Below are positions 43,358 through 51,515 of a DNA stretch of 64,000 nucleotides, one piece after another; the first letter of the stretch is position 1, and each line of letters begins with the position of its first letter. Origin of the DNA: Undaria pinnatifida. Taxonomy: Eukaryota > Sar > Phaeophyceae > Laminariales > Alariaceae. The translations under genes were made by a program, and so were the position numbers. The stretch lies in NCBI GenBank assembly GCA_012845835.1, contig JABAKD010000015.1:9921967-9985966 (forward strand), read 5' to 3'. Under the pieces are notes generated by a model. That model had not been told where the DNA came from and made no database searches. It was given only the letters and a program-made list of their open reading frames with translations.

Positions 43358-44463
43358 GCTACTCTGCTACTGCTCTCTCTGCTGTGTTGCATTGCTCCGT
43401 CTCCTACACATCATCAACGCGTTCTGTCTTTTGCTTGGCTGTAGACTACGATTGAACACGTTTCGATACAACCACCGCCCAACAAAAATTACAGAACAAT
43501 CAAATCGGTCACATAATAGAACAACTGCCTAAAAAAGAGACTAAAAAAGAGTACATTGAGGGATATTTTCCCGAACACGGGCACGACAGGGCAGGAGTAT
43601 GATATGTGTTTGCGGTGTGCGACTCAGAGACCATGAGAGCTTGACAAGTCGGATCTGCATGCTGCTGAACCTGGCACTGCTGCTGTACAGGTATACTACC
43701 ATTGCTACAACTGCTGCTGGTGGTACTGATGATGATATTGCTTGCTCCGCGCACGAGCTTCGAGACAGAGGAGTCACTGATAGATCTCGTAAGAACAAGG
43801 CACAGACAAGAGAGTATTATATTTCTGGTCCAATCTATAAATTGCTCGTCGAGGTTTGCAGAGCGCGCGTGCCAGCGAAGAAGCGAAGAACAGTTATGAT
43901 AGGAGATGCAGCGCGTTGCAAGCCACCCACCCAGACTAATGTGAAGCAGCAGTAGCCCCATCGCGCACAGCAAACAAAGGACAACACCCAGCCCGCAGCG
44001 GCAGCAAGCAGCAGCACCAGCAAAGCAACATACGTATTAAGTTCCTTTCAAAACATTCAACATGCCCATAGTGCCCCAAACTATCGTCGGGGTCCTGACT
44101 TAATGCGGTAGCTTTTAATGCAATTCTCCATGTTAATGCGGTTAAGTTGCATATCACGACTCACGATCTCATCATACGCGGTATAAAGTACCGAAATACT
44201 GTAGTTTGATATCTCATTTTAGTGCGTGTATCGTCGTCTGGCGACGAACCGCATTAATGCAGGACAACTACGGCTTGTAACGAGAGGCACAGAAATGATA
44301 TACCAACGACAAAAACATCTCCTCTGCTAAATCGAGAGCCTGCGCACAAGAGGCATCGCACCTGCCCATTAGAAGGTAGCGCCGTCGTTTTCACTTCTGG
44401 GACCGCTGCTGCTGCTGCTGCCCCTGCCGGCGACTGCTGCTGCGCCTTGGTCTTTGGATCCAT
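26411..44463 (-). CDS. Gene 2 (whole span): CRAL-TRIO (Sec14-like) lipid-binding protein, six exons
   Basis: The exons in coding order are 44463-44362, 40046-39864, 39119-38994, 35448-35290, 29325-29189 and 26570-26411. All five introns are GT-AG and all phases match (0, 0, 0, 0, 2). The coding length is 867 bases, 288 residues plus stop. Residues 1-34 are a Gln/Ala-rich N-terminus, about 35-95 the CRAL-TRIO N-terminal helical domain, and about 120-282 the lipid-binding domain. The family binds a hydrophobic ligand (phosphoinositide, tocopherol, retinoid or similar) in a closed pocket and moves it between membranes; the ligand here is not readable. The length is typical of a single-domain member. 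Introns of 0.7-6.0 kb hold SINEs, MITEs, a LINE fragment, (CCA)n and telomere-like repeats. Confidence 0.82.
26626..26711 (+). repeat. (GGGT)n tract
   Basis: TGGGTGGGTGGGTGGGTGGG and degenerate continuations. On the gene 2 strand it reads (ACCC)n and lies upstream of the exon 6 acceptor. Confidence 0.9.
27185..27960 (+). repeat. Repeat family E, with a duplicated 5' module
   Basis: The 5' block (GTTGGCAACGACGCTGTAAA, then GGTACCGTTTTG) is present twice (27240 and 27415), then the full body to CACCCCCCCC at 27915. A run of C also precedes it (27162-27172). Confidence 0.7.
29189..29325 (-). CDS. Gene 2, exon 5: CRAL-TRIO lipid-binding domain
   Basis: The acceptor is ATCGTCGCGAGCAG and the donor is a consensus GTGAGT. 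The exon encodes VDQTFNRMVLDSLQGALPVR, VGSMNMCYPPSFFRLVWVVI and STFLH, plus two bases of a Glu codon (phase 2). The L-P-V-R-x-G-x-x-x-x-x-x-P-P-x-F-F segment corresponds to the family strand-turn and gate helix that close over the ligand. No ATG-initiated frame covers it, so simple ORF calling misses it. Confidence 0.84.
30405..30640 (+). repeat. Repeat family D
   Basis: (TAGATCATC)n followed by TCTTGCATCTGCCTTTGTTC and ATGAGCTAGATCAATCAG. Confidence 0.55.
31300..31465. repeat. Repeat family K (AAGGCGGT modules)
   Basis: TAAGGCGGTCTGAGTGAGGC, GGTATCCCGACATAAGGCGG and ACCGCCGCCTTATCGGG. Relatives are at 11140-11250 plus 11590-11650 and at 63118-63300. Confidence 0.55.
31960..32110 (-). mobile_element. 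SINE family B body fragment, minus strand
   Basis: The reverse complement gives CGACGCGACTCGACGAGG, CTTCTCGCGATATAAACGAA and GGCCCCGGATCCGAGC, matching the body at 4690-4800. Confidence 0.5.
32350..32612. mobile_element. MITE family I with 26-base TIRs
   Basis: Left AGTCATCCCACGGTAGGGGT and right ACCCCTACCGTGGGATGACT are perfect inverted repeats around 260 bases. Related copies are at 17680-17950 and 12826-13118. Confidence 0.75.
32921..32959 (-). repeat. Interstitial telomere-like repeat (CCCTAA)n
   Basis: About five CCCTAA units (ACTAACCCTAACCCTAACCC) decay into CCCAACCCAA. Confidence 0.8.
32997..33460 (+). CDS. Hypothetical ORF inside gene 2 intron 4
   Basis: A plus-strand frame is open from ATG 32997 for 216 codons; the first 100 look protein-like (IEMFTNKNTDVWSTEHPLST, GSGLYLSSSAQGCKIGAVV, GWLALGGTASQNLPKESLS), then it crosses a 17-base G run and ends in CGGGT-family repeat. 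The antisense frame (33289-32900) is also open. No domain recognised; probably repeat-derived. Confidence 0.2.
33460..33650. repeat. Dispersed CGGGT-family repeat
   Basis: Degenerate GGTCGGGTCGGG modules with TTTAAAAACAATCGCAGGTC and GGTGTTCAACATCTCACC closely match 18262-18350 and, partly, 24070-24145. The pentamer arrays are therefore expansions inside a dispersed element. Confidence 0.6.
33735..34665. mobile_element. Foldback element, about 380-base arms
   Basis: The left arm (33738-34110) and inverted right arm (34270-34660) share CGCCATCTGATTGGCCAA, GCAAAAGGTACCCGATTA, CCGGGCTGTTCGACCACA and AAGAACCATCTGCTT. The 160-base centre has no match. No coding function is seen; it lies in gene 2 intron 4. 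Confidence 0.75.
35290..35448 (-). CDS. Gene 2, exon 4: CRAL-TRIO lipid-binding domain
   Basis: The acceptor is GGAACTGTATGCAG and the donor GTGAGG. The exon has 53 codons, phase 0 to 0: VVLVNTGNADKS, VRAVWYVLLAALEDVETQRR and GFCFVVTLKTAKITQ. The pattern L-x-x-x-L-x-D-x-E-T-Q-x-x-G-hydrophobic strand is characteristic of the family. An antisense open frame is a shadow. Confidence 0.83.
35590..36950 (-). pseudogene. Decayed non-LTR retrotransposon, RT C-terminal half
   Basis: The minus strand, with many stops and frameshifts, encodes in order: SGLVFANGFMRISEILEG (the RT catalytic FADD box reads FANG here), LYLGVDVSKDCSWDAHVAKV, IGTGKSQVGKM, APRLEYADLWEGNAKFV, and further on FLVGDLDLPERRKRY and YKEERNALEEDMKK. 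These are the typical RT thumb and C-terminal blocks of LINE-like elements; the same wording is common, as I recall, in brown-algal genomes. It lies in intron 3 of gene 2 on the same strand and cannot be active. A 46-base tandem duplication occurs at 36790-36878. Confidence 0.7.
37137..37193 (+). repeat. Interstitial telomere-like repeat (TTAGGG)n, degenerate
   Basis: GGGTTAGGGTCGGGGTTAGG, then GTTAGGGCTAGGGTTAGG; opposite strand sense to 32921-32959. Confidence 0.75.
37410..38965 (+). repeat. (CCA/CAC)n-rich tract
   Basis: About 1.55 kb of imperfect CAC/CCA triplets starts the 3' part of gene 2 intron 3 and ends 29 bases from exon 3's donor. Long frames on both strands are repeat translations. 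Confidence 0.9.
38994..39119 (-). CDS. Gene 2, exon 3: CRAL-TRIO core entry
   Basis: The acceptor is TTCGGGTTGTTTTAG and the donor GTGAAA. The exon has 42 codons, phase 0 to 0: VKVSLCGEDKAALPIKVEDA, AEGLNLEFVQMVPGSKDIEG, RQ. The G-x-D-x-x-G-R element, completed by VVLVN in exon 4, marks the first strand of the lipid-binding fold. The following intron begins with a 1.5 kb (CCA)n-rich tract. Confidence 0.8.
39150..39235 (+). repeat. Short tandem in gene 2 intron 2
   Basis: About four copies of CAATTTGGTGGAATAATGTG (period about 23), starting 30 bases upstream of the exon 3 acceptor. Confidence 0.65.
39864..40046 (-). CDS. Gene 2, exon 2: CRAL-TRIO N-terminal domain
   Basis: The acceptor is ACGACCAACTAG and the donor GTGCGG. 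The exon has 61 codons, phase 0 to 0. It encodes LLAEETEEVVKACLAAMRAD and, after a Gly/Pro/Ala linker, TDDFLLMFLRSEVFSPKRAA and NRYRKFWK. The D-D-x-x-L-x-x-F-L-R and K-R-A-A pattern is the hallmark of the CRAL-TRIO N-terminal helices. Four decayed copies of the acceptor plus roughly 60 exon bases are arrayed just 5' (about 40070-40870). Confidence 0.85.
40046..40870 (-). repeat. Array of decayed CRAL-TRIO exon-2 starts, 4 copies
   Basis: Reading the minus strand, units of 144-210 bases repeat a pyrimidine-rich intron end (CGTTTCTTA motifs), an acceptor region, CTCTTGGCAGAGGAGACAGA and the block GCCGACCTGTCTC. Exon-like starts are at about 40728, 40559, 40400 and 40256, followed by the intact exon at 40046. 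Peptide remnants are LLAWETEEVVKGELG, LLTEETEE and LLEEETERDKSRPVS. Related intron-end sequence extends to 41310. Confidence 0.75.
41440..41702. mobile_element. MITE with TIRs and an internal hairpin
   Basis: Ends AGAGCTGTGA and TCACAGCTCT are inverted. The centre (41590-41643) is a hairpin, AGTCGGCAAGTCGGCTGG pairing with CCAGCCGACTTACCGACT. Confidence 0.6.
42541..42615 (-). mobile_element. SINE family A, 3' fragment
   Basis: Only the tail module is present (CAGCTTCTGGACGAGCCGTG, then GGTTCTTGTACCTTC). It lacks the tRNA-like head, as in a truncated insertion. Confidence 0.55.
42798..43098 (-). mobile_element. SINE family A, full length
   Basis: The tail starts at CAGCTTCTGGACAAGCCGTG and the head ends at GATACGCCACCGGGGCGACC. 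The B box in reverse is GGGGCTCGAACTCACG. It lies in intron 1 of gene 2. Confidence 0.7.
43244..43378 (+). repeat. (TAC)n microsatellite
   Basis: About 35 uninterrupted ACT/TAC triplets in gene 2 intron 1. Confidence 0.95.
44098..44262. mobile_element. Small MITE, TIR TTAATGCGGT
   Basis: CTTAATGCGGTAG at the left and AACCGCATTAATG at the right are inverted, about 165 bases apart. A second TTAATGCGGTTAAG occurs internally at 44132. Confidence 0.55.
44362..44463 (-). CDS. Gene 2, exon 1 (start codon)
   Basis: The ATG at 44463 lies in a good context (AACAAAAATGG). The exon encodes 34 residues, MDPKTKAQQQSP, then an Ala run (GAAAAAA) and VPEVKTTALPSNGQ, ending at donor GTGCGA in phase 0. The next recognised exon (40046) begins in phase 0 on the same strand. 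The exon shows no domain and could in principle belong to another transcript, but no competing downstream exon is seen. A MITE lies about 100 bases into the intron (44098-44262). Confidence 0.6.
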
Positions 44464-46190
44464 TTTTGTTCCAAAACGGAATGATGGGACAGCGACAAAG
44501 GGACGTAGGTCAGCTTGAACTACTACTACTGCTGCTGCTGTAGAAAAAACTATGCGTACCTCAATCAGGCACGCTCTGCTACGCTGCTGCTATGTATATA
44601 AGCGGCAAGGCCACCGCTGAGAAGATGCTTAACCTCCTGTCTAATACCGGGTAGTCGACCAGTTCTACCCGTGTCCTCGGGTACACGGTGCCGCGAGACG
44701 TTCGAGAGTTGCCCTGAGGAGCGTGGAAGCTCGTTCTGTGAGCGTGTTGCTGCTGACGACGCAAAAAAGAAGGCCTTTTTCATATTTTTGCGAACAAGAA
44801 CTTCCTTCCTCCACTGCAGCGCGTGAGTAGTCGATGTATAATTGTTGTTTTTGTGTTGTATCATGCGAAGGTGCAATACGGACGTAAATTTAACAACTTT
44901 TTTATATTCCTATGAATATTAATACGGATCTTATATTACCGTTCAATGTGATACGCAGATGTACGTGTCCGTTGGTGTCGACTAAATAATAATAACCATT
45001 TGACTACTAATACGAAGATCAAACGACCCTTAAATTTAAGTCCATAATGATACAACATGGGTCTTCAATATAAGGGTTTTGTTTTGAATATTTACATTAT
45101 TAAACGTTCATTATGTTTTAGTCCATATTGGAAAGATGAATTGGAGAGAGGCTTTTATGACGTAGGCGTATGCACGACTTTGAACGTAAATATAATGAAT
45201 ATTAGTAGATAATTATTCATACAAATTGACTTTTATTTTTTCGTTCACAGCAGTAAGTGGTAGGGAGGGACATAGGACGTACGCATATCTTGCCATATGA
45301 ACGGAAATGTAATAGTTATTTTTCCATTGGTATATAAGCAAAATAGTCATTATATTTACGTCAAAAGCGGTAGGCGGGGACGTATATGTGACAGGCTCGT
45401 CGAAAGAATTCCGTTTGGAACTCCTGTAACGGCTCGGCTCCCTTCGGTTTCAAATGTTCTCAGTTTTTAGCAATTTTAGCGACCACATACGATACCTGAT
45501 GAACTGATGAACCGAACGGAGAGACGCGGAGACGACGTGGAGTGTGGAGCCTGCGATCTCAACGCCTCAACACTCGGAGTTCAACAGCAGCAGTTGACCA
45601 CCTGGTCAACCACCAAGTTCAACAGTCAACCACCGGGGCAGATCTGATACTGAGGGTGCCGGTAGCTGTATACGACATGGTATCGGTAGTTCGCTCAAGA
45701 CCAAACAGGCGTCGAACCACATGATGAGCTGAACCACATAACGAACGGTCGACAGAGCCAAATATCCAGGTATCCCCCCCACGTTTAATATAGTATTAAT
45801 AATAGTAGTAGTAGTTAGTACTTCGAAGTAGATGATTTGTTGTACGTACCAGGTACTGGTATTAAGTAATACCGGCAGTAGTATTTAATTGTACGTCGGC
45901 GGTTCGAGTCTACAGGACAAATAATAGCAACGATAGGCTACGTGTCAACACCATTAGACTATATTGCGCTGTTCTATTTTCGTTTCCTGGTATGAGCCTC
46001 TCTTACCGGTATACGTACCACGGGTACTACCTGGTATTTAGTCTAGTCTACACCGTTAGTGTATTTATGTACCTGGTACATGGTACCAGGTAGCTGTAGG
46101 TTAGTTGTTACAAGCCCCTGCGTTGCGTGTCGCTCAGCGTGACCGGGAGGAAGCCGATCTCCCTACCCGGCGGAGCTGGCTAGAGGGCTG
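44464..46190. other. Upstream region of gene 2 (content summary)
   Basis: 44870-45420 is AT-rich with no repeat or ORF that I recognise. 45780-46100 is rich in short TA-repeats (GGTACCTGGTA, AGTAGTAGTAG). The gene 2 promoter presumably lies just above 44463, but no clear TATA or Inr can be assigned. Confidence 0.4.
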
Positions 46191-46257
46191 CCCATGAACG
46201 GCAAAAGGCATGAGGGAAGGTGGGCGGCGGTGAGAGGTGCTCTGCAGTGTTACTATA

Positions 46258-46308
46258 TATCGCTACCCACTGGCCCACGTAGACTACGTGGGCCAGTGGG
46301 TAGTGTAA
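46258..46308. repeat. Palindrome of the same SINE head
   Basis: CTACCCACTGGCCCACGTAG, then ACTACGTGGGCCAGTGGGTA; the arms are the same A-box region as at 46735. Confidence 0.8.
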
Positions 46309-46519
46309 AACGGGGGACACACAGAGTGCCCCCTCTGCAGGTCTGCCAATTGAGCAGGTTCTCGGAGAGTACTCACTTTCGTTTCCTTCGTAGAGACGTA
46401 GCTTTATTCGTTTCCACCAGAGCCCCGGATAGCCAAATGATCTCAAATTCGGATAATTACAGGCATTTCTTTCGAGACCGTATCTTAACAGTAGTGCTAT
46501 ATAACCAACTAAAGATATG

Positions 46520-47070
46520 TTCGGGAGTCCGCCAAGTGACTCTCACCGGCTTCGTAACAGGGATCTCCGGGGGCTCTCTCCCCTCGCCACGCACTACCGT
46601 ACGTAGTACTCAGGAGCAACCTATCATAACCAGCCACGTCTCCTCCAGCGCGCACGCTCGCAAAGAAAGAAGTTATTTCCTTCTTTTGCTCTTCCCGGAA
46701 GAAAAGTATTTTGTTGGTTATAGACTAGACTATAGCACTACCCACTGGCCCACGTAGTCTACGTGGGCCAGTGGGTAGTGTTATATAATCAACACTGACT
46801 ACGTGGGCCTGTGGCTAGTGCTATATAACCAACAAAAGAATGTCGTGGGTTCGTGTCCCACAGACTTCGTATTTGAGCTTTTTTCCGAGAAAAGCAAACA
46901 AAAGGAAATAACAACGTCTCTGCGAGCGTGCGCGCTGGAGACGTTAGACTAATTGTTATGATAGTTTGCTCCTGAGTACTACGGTAGTGCGTGGCGAGGG
47001 GAAAGAGCCCCGGAGATCCCTGTTATGAAGTCGGTGAGAGTCACTTGGCGGACTCCCAAATAGACTATAT
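46520..47070. mobile_element. Foldback element built from two head-to-head tRNA-headed SINE copies
   Basis: The left arm (46527-46720) and right arm (46880-47065) are inverted copies sharing TCCGCCAAGTGACTCTCACC, GGGATCTCCGGGG and CACGCACTACCGTA. Each runs inward to a tRNA-like head: A box region GGGCCAGTGGGTAGTGC, and in the right copy the T arm GTCGTGGGTTCGTGTCCCAC. The centre is a perfect palindrome (next entry). Confidence 0.7.
46735..46785. repeat. Perfect palindrome at the centre of the foldback
   Basis: CACTACCCACTGGCCCACGT is followed by AGTCT and then its reverse complement. It is predicted to extrude a stem of over 20 bp. Confidence 0.8.
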
Positions 47071-47077
47071 TATAAAA

Positions 47078-47262
47078 AATGAAAATACACTCCAGCTGCT
47101 GTGAGATCGAAGATTTCGTCGAAACTCATCTTTGCAAGCTGTGTGTGATACTCCGATCGCATGTATTACGAGTTGTGTGTCCTCATTAAGGATATAGGTC
47201 GGCGACTCCCCTTGCAACTACAGTGTAGCTATCAGGGTCAACAGGGTGATGTTAGTTAGATA
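47078..47262 (-). repeat. Repeat family F, minus strand
   Basis: ACTCCAGCTGCTGTGAGATC through TCCTCATTAAGGATATAGGT and TATCAGGGTCAACAGGGTGA; it is the reverse complement of 51945-52145. Confidence 0.65.
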
Positions 47263-47282
47263 TATGTTGTTGGTTGGTTATA

Positions 47283-47385
47283 TAGCACTACCCCCACTGG
47301 CCCACGTAGTCACTAGTGACTACGTGGGCCAGTGGGTAGTGCTAGTGACTACGTGGGCCAGTGGGTAGTGCTATATAACCAACAT
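47283..47385. repeat. Palindrome plus extra direct copy of the SINE head
   Basis: The inverted pair (CACTGGCCCACGTAGTCACT and its complement) is followed by a third copy (GACTACGTGGGCCAGTGGGT, then AGTGCTATATAACCAACA). The ORF 47475-48227 begins 90 bases downstream. Confidence 0.75.
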
Positions 47386-47474
47386 GCAGTTCGCCGCCCG
47401 TGTTCAGCGGGGCATCTCCTGACCGGAGCCCAGCCAGCCACTTGACGACTGGCATTTACGGTACGTTTGAGCCC

Positions 47475-48227
47475 ATGTTACGTGCCCATGGGGTGAGCCA
47501 CTATCTCCTCAATCTTGCTGTGTTCCGTGATTTGCGGTGTGGTGGACCTGCCCCAACGGGCATCCCTCGATTTCCCGTGACCGAGGGAATGGGAAAAGCG
47601 GCGGCCAACCGCTACCGTACGCTGTTCGCTGCATACGTCATCCTACCACAGGATATCTTGCTCCGACGTCACGACCAAATACTCTACATCGGACCTCACG
47701 GTCGAGAGCATCTGGTAGGCCTTGCCGCCGAATGTGAAGAGCCACTAACGAGGTGGATTCTCGGGATCCAAAGCGGGTTGGAGGCAGGAGATGATGCCCT
47801 TCCTCCCTTTTCAACGGCGGTGGCAGCTACACCGGAGAGATTGGACCGGACGCTGAAGAGCGACCATGTTCACACGGGACCGAGTGATCAGGGAGGCGCC
47901 GCTAGGAGTACAGCAAAGAGGCGTCAGATCGCGGGGAACGGGGGTGCATCTTCCTGCACCTACTGCGGGCGGACCCTAGAGGGATCTACTGGGGATTCGG
48001 CGGTAGCCTCCTTGTGGGCAGGGCACGTATTCCGTGTCCCCAGGGAGAGAAAATGCATGCCCGCTGCACGCCGGACCGCACGGAACGCCCCGCGAGTGGG
48101 CATGCCGACCCGCAGCCATGCGTCACGTTTCGCTCTGAACGGCCGGCAAGAACCCGGCCTCTCCATCCGGCGGGGCCGACTGAGAACCTTCCAAGGTCAC
48201 GGCCGGGGGGAAGGTGGTCGGCAGTAG
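47475..48227 (+). CDS. Hypothetical protein, related to a decayed copy just downstream
   Basis: The frame is open for 251 codons from ATG 47475 (about 25 more codons without ATG). It shows protein-like texture at the start: GIPRFPVTEGMGKAAANRY, RTLFAAYVILPQDILLRRHD, HLVGLAAECEEPLTRW; and a CTYCGR pair that could be half of a zinc knuckle. The last third is Arg-rich and may be out of the true frame. Similar spacing of blocks (DLxxP..FP..R..A..YR..F.AY..P) recurs at 48360-48610, so this is probably a repeat-encoded gene, perhaps retroelement gag-like (inference only). No promoter evidence. Confidence 0.3.
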   Translation: MLRAHGVSHYLLNLAVFRDLRCGGPAPTGIPRFPVTEGMGKAAANRYRTLFAAYVILPQDILLRRHDQILYIGPHGREHLVGLAAECEEPLTRWILGIQSGLEAGDDALPPFSTAVAATPERLDRTLKSDHVHTGPSDQGGAARSTAKRRQIAGNGGASSCTYCGRTLEGSTGDSAVASLWAGHVFRVPRERKCMPAARRTARNAPRVGMPTRSHASRFALNGRQEPGLSIRRGRLRTFQGHGRGEGGRQ

Positions 48228-48329
48228 CGGGAGCCCTACAGTCCGCAGAACTCTTGGAGGAGGACGGCCCCCGGCTAGGGGCAGCCAGTTACGTCTCCGG
48301 CTGGCACCCGCGGTACTTTTGAGGAGATG

Positions 48330-48660
48330 GTGAAGACCCGTGGGAGAAGCCCAGCCTCCTCTTTCCTGTTGTGCTCCCTGTTCGACGATGATCTTGGCCT
48401 GCCCCAAGGGACCTACCTCGACTTCCCCCGATCGAGGGAAAGACGAGCGGAAAACGGTCACTACCGTGAGAATTTCGACGCGTACGCCATCCGCCCGAAG
48501 GGCATTATGTGCTCCGACACTCCCGAATCGTAGGATCAACATTCTACCTCATTTCCAAGAGTTTCTGGCGGGCCTAGACTCCACGTGGGAAGACCACCTG
48601 ACGAGGTGGAGCCACGTGGAAGGACTACTGCCACTCCGCGTGCGTGTTGTCTTAACTTCA
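48330..48660 (+). pseudogene. Decayed second copy of the 47475 ORF
   Basis: Fragments DDDLGLPQGTYLDFPRSRER, HYRENFDAYAIRP and, in another frame, FLAGLDSTWEDHLTRW align block by block with DLRCGGPAPTGIPRF, NRYRTLFAAYVILP and LVGLAAECEEPLTRW of the upstream ORF. A stop at 48531 and a frameshift separate the blocks. Confidence 0.35.
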
Positions 48661-49671
48661 AATCCATGAGTCCTGTATACCTGCCCAATAGCGACATCAT
48701 CATCTCACTAGAACACCCAAGTGCCAGTCAGTGTCCATCCTCTTTGGTCATCCTTCCGTACTGGGTACAGGTACATAGAGAGGTGCAGATTACCTGTGGT
48801 CGCAGACTGCTGTGTGTTGCGTTCACACTATTGTAAATCCGTTGTCTCTACCCACCGGCATGATCACCCCAGAGCACCCATTGTTCCGTTTATTCAGCTT
48901 ATAACACGTAGGAAGAAGGTGGTCACACGCTATTATTGTGCAACACAGAAGACAAAATAATCGCAATCGAACTGAGGAGAGCAAATGACACGTAGCGTAC
49001 AGTCTATTAATTAAATAAATTTGGGCGGGAGGGGGGGGGGGGGTTGTAGAATTGTAAAAACATCATGATTTTGTACACTGAAAATAGTGCGCGACACACC
49101 TCGATGCCTCACAGAGTAAAAAAATGAAAAATTGAGCCTTAAAATATGTTAATATTCGCGTCGCACAACTTGATCATCGAAGGCGGGGGGGAGGGGTGGG
49201 CGGGCGACTACAGAATTGTAAAAAAACAAGTTTCTTGTGTTCGTACACTTGTTGAAGTACCCCCTCCCCCCCGTTGCAGCATTGCGATTACTAGAAGCGT
49301 CTACCCTCATTTCCTGGCAGGCGTTATCGCGTGCCTGGATGAGAGCCCTCGTCCCTTCGTTGACATAAAATACAAGGCAGGCCACAAGAAACTGTGAATC
49401 AAAAGAGACAAGATCCGAAGCAAAACCCTCGTGTGTGAGTGAACAACAGCGCAGTAGGTCGGCCCCTAAGACCAACCATATCACCCTTATACCTTCACAT
49501 ACTCAAGTTAGTGTGCACGCCACCATGCCTCGAACAACAGGAATTTGAGCCCGGCCCAGCACAACACTCTTAGGAGTTGTTACAGACACGGCACACTACG
49601 TACGGCCGAAATACGGTAGACAGGGGCACACCGATTAACGTTTGAGATTCTTCACTTAATGAGCTCTATAC

Positions 49672-49983
49672 CCCACCCAAAAACTGAGGGGTCAAACCCT
49701 TTAGGACCCCAAAACGCCTCCCTATACTATTTCCAAGTAATTTTTCCCCAAAATGGGTTCCCAGTTGTTGCAGAGGCGTTTGAAGCAAATTCCCCTGTAC
49801 GACCCCAAAACGCCTCCCTATACTATTTCCAAGTAAATGTCCCCAAAACGGGTTTCCACTTGTAGTAGAGGCGTTTAAGCAAACCCCCCTTTAGGATCCC
49901 AAAACGCCTCCCTATACTACTTCCAAGTAAAATGTCCCTGAAACGGGTTTCCACTTGTTGTGGAGGCGTGTTGAGCAAATCGA
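49672..49983. repeat. MITE family H, three tandem copies
   Basis: The unit is CCCTTTAGGACCCCAAAACG, CCTCCCTATACTATTTCCAA, GTTTCCACTTGTAGTAGAGG and CGTTTAAGCAAA, repeated about every 100 bases. Single copies are at 6848-6958, 28820-28910, 51430-51515, 60160-60215 and 62908-63006. Confidence 0.7.
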
Positions 49984-50307
49984 AAGATCAAGGCCATCCG
50001 GTAGGGGGGGTACTTCCGTTTTCCTTACTGGGTTTTGAGCCACTCGCACGTGAGTGACTCTTTCCGTACTTCGAGAAGTTCACGAAGAACAAGACTCTGT
50101 TGTATCTATAATATAAGCGACTTTCTCGGCGTAGCGTTAGCTCACTGCCATGCCGTTGCGGATTCAAGTACTGAAAAATTAGAGCAGCACGAAAGCTTTC
50201 ATGGTCGCAAAGGGACAGGGGGAAAGTACGTCACTGGCGTGGGTGACCCCGAGCGACCGCAACAAAGAACCCAAAAGTGACCCCCTGCGTAGAGCAATAG
50301 GTTGAAA

Positions 50308-50715
50308 GTGTTAAGGAACTAGTGGGATATTAGTCCGCTTGACCACTTGCAAAATGTTAACCAATACCAGGTAGCTTACCCAAACCAAGGCTTATTATAG
50401 AACTTATAACACTTTCCCCCCCTGAAACAGCGGGATAGCAGGTCGGCCGGATATACGGGCGGACCTGTCAATATCCAAGCGGTTTCATCTCCTGGGGATA
50501 CCGGGGAGGCGGAGAGTATTTTTCATAGCTAATGTTTCAAGTTCGACATGGGGAAAGTCTGAAAATGTTTATTATTGTGGATGTTGGGATTCGAACCCAC
50601 GACCCCAAACACCCATGGTCTGTCGACGACGCCATTTGTTAAGGTATTATTGGGGTAGTGTTAGTCCGTTTGACCACTTGCGAAAGGTTCACTCAATTTA
50701 GCTTACCCAAACTAA
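50308..50715 (-). mobile_element. SINE family C, minus strand
   Basis: The reverse complement shows AGTGGTCAAACGGAC (A box) and GTGGGTTCGAATCCCAAC (T arm, B box), separated by a long variable region. A second tRNA-like head flanks the body at 50325-50350, so it is a tandem or composite copy. Confidence 0.65.
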
Positions 50716-51429
50716 GCCTTATGACAAAAGAACACCTGGTAAGTGCAAGCCGACGAACAATCTCCCATCATAGCCTGTAGAACAAAGTCATATTGCCAAA
50801 TAATAATGAATGGCATTCCGACGGTGTTGGGTTAACTACTATTAATAACAAGATTAACTCCTGCCGACGACGCCGTGTATAATAATTTTTTATTAGTAGT
50901 ACAAGTACCAACAACGCAGCTTGCAAAGATGAGTATTGACCCGAAATTCGTCGAACGCATGGCTAACGTCTTTGAAATAGTTTTATAATATATACATATA
51001 TATATATTTAATGCAAAATAATGGGACCCCTCCCATTAAGAAAAAACTCACCCACATAGTATATTACAAGTACCAACAACGCAGCTTGCGAAGATGAGTG
51101 TTGACCCTAAATTCGTCGAACTCACAGCTGACGTCCTTAAAATATTCTCATAAAATACGATTAAGGGGCTGTTACAGACACAGACCACTCTTCGCAGGTT
51201 TCTCTACTATTTAATAGGCAGGCTCCACGTTGGTCACTCACTTGTACTATATAAGCTCCTCCTGTATCAGTTCCACACACGCCACGGACGAACTGAATTG
51301 TATCGTTCAATTCCGCGAGGCAATAGCATCATCCCCTTCTTCCTATTCTATACGCATATGCCTTCAAAGGCATGCGAAACCCTTATATATCCAGCCTTGT
51401 TATGCTCCCGGGGGAATACCATAACATAA

Positions 51430-51515
51430 CCCCTTTAGAGCCCCCCAAATCCCTCCCTATACTGACTTCAAGTAATTTGTAAAAAAGAGGGTTTCCAGTT
51501 GTAAAGGCGTTTAAG
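51430..51515. mobile_element. MITE family H
   Basis: ACCCCTTTAGAGCCCCCCAA and GTTTCCAGTTGTAAAGGCGT. Confidence 0.6.

Noticed and set aside
43509-43973. 154-codon minus and 118-codon plus ORFs in gene 2 intron 1
   Set aside because: Both strands are open over the same stretch, with no domain and no phase-compatible splice sites with exon 1 or 2.
44565-44876. Minus-strand 104-codon ORF just upstream of gene 2
   Set aside because: No domain and no clear donor; more likely 5' untranslated or promoter DNA.
50575-50650. Functional tRNA gene
   Set aside because: A and B boxes and a T arm are present, but there is no proper acceptor stem or anticodon arm and the sequence is repeated with a SINE body.
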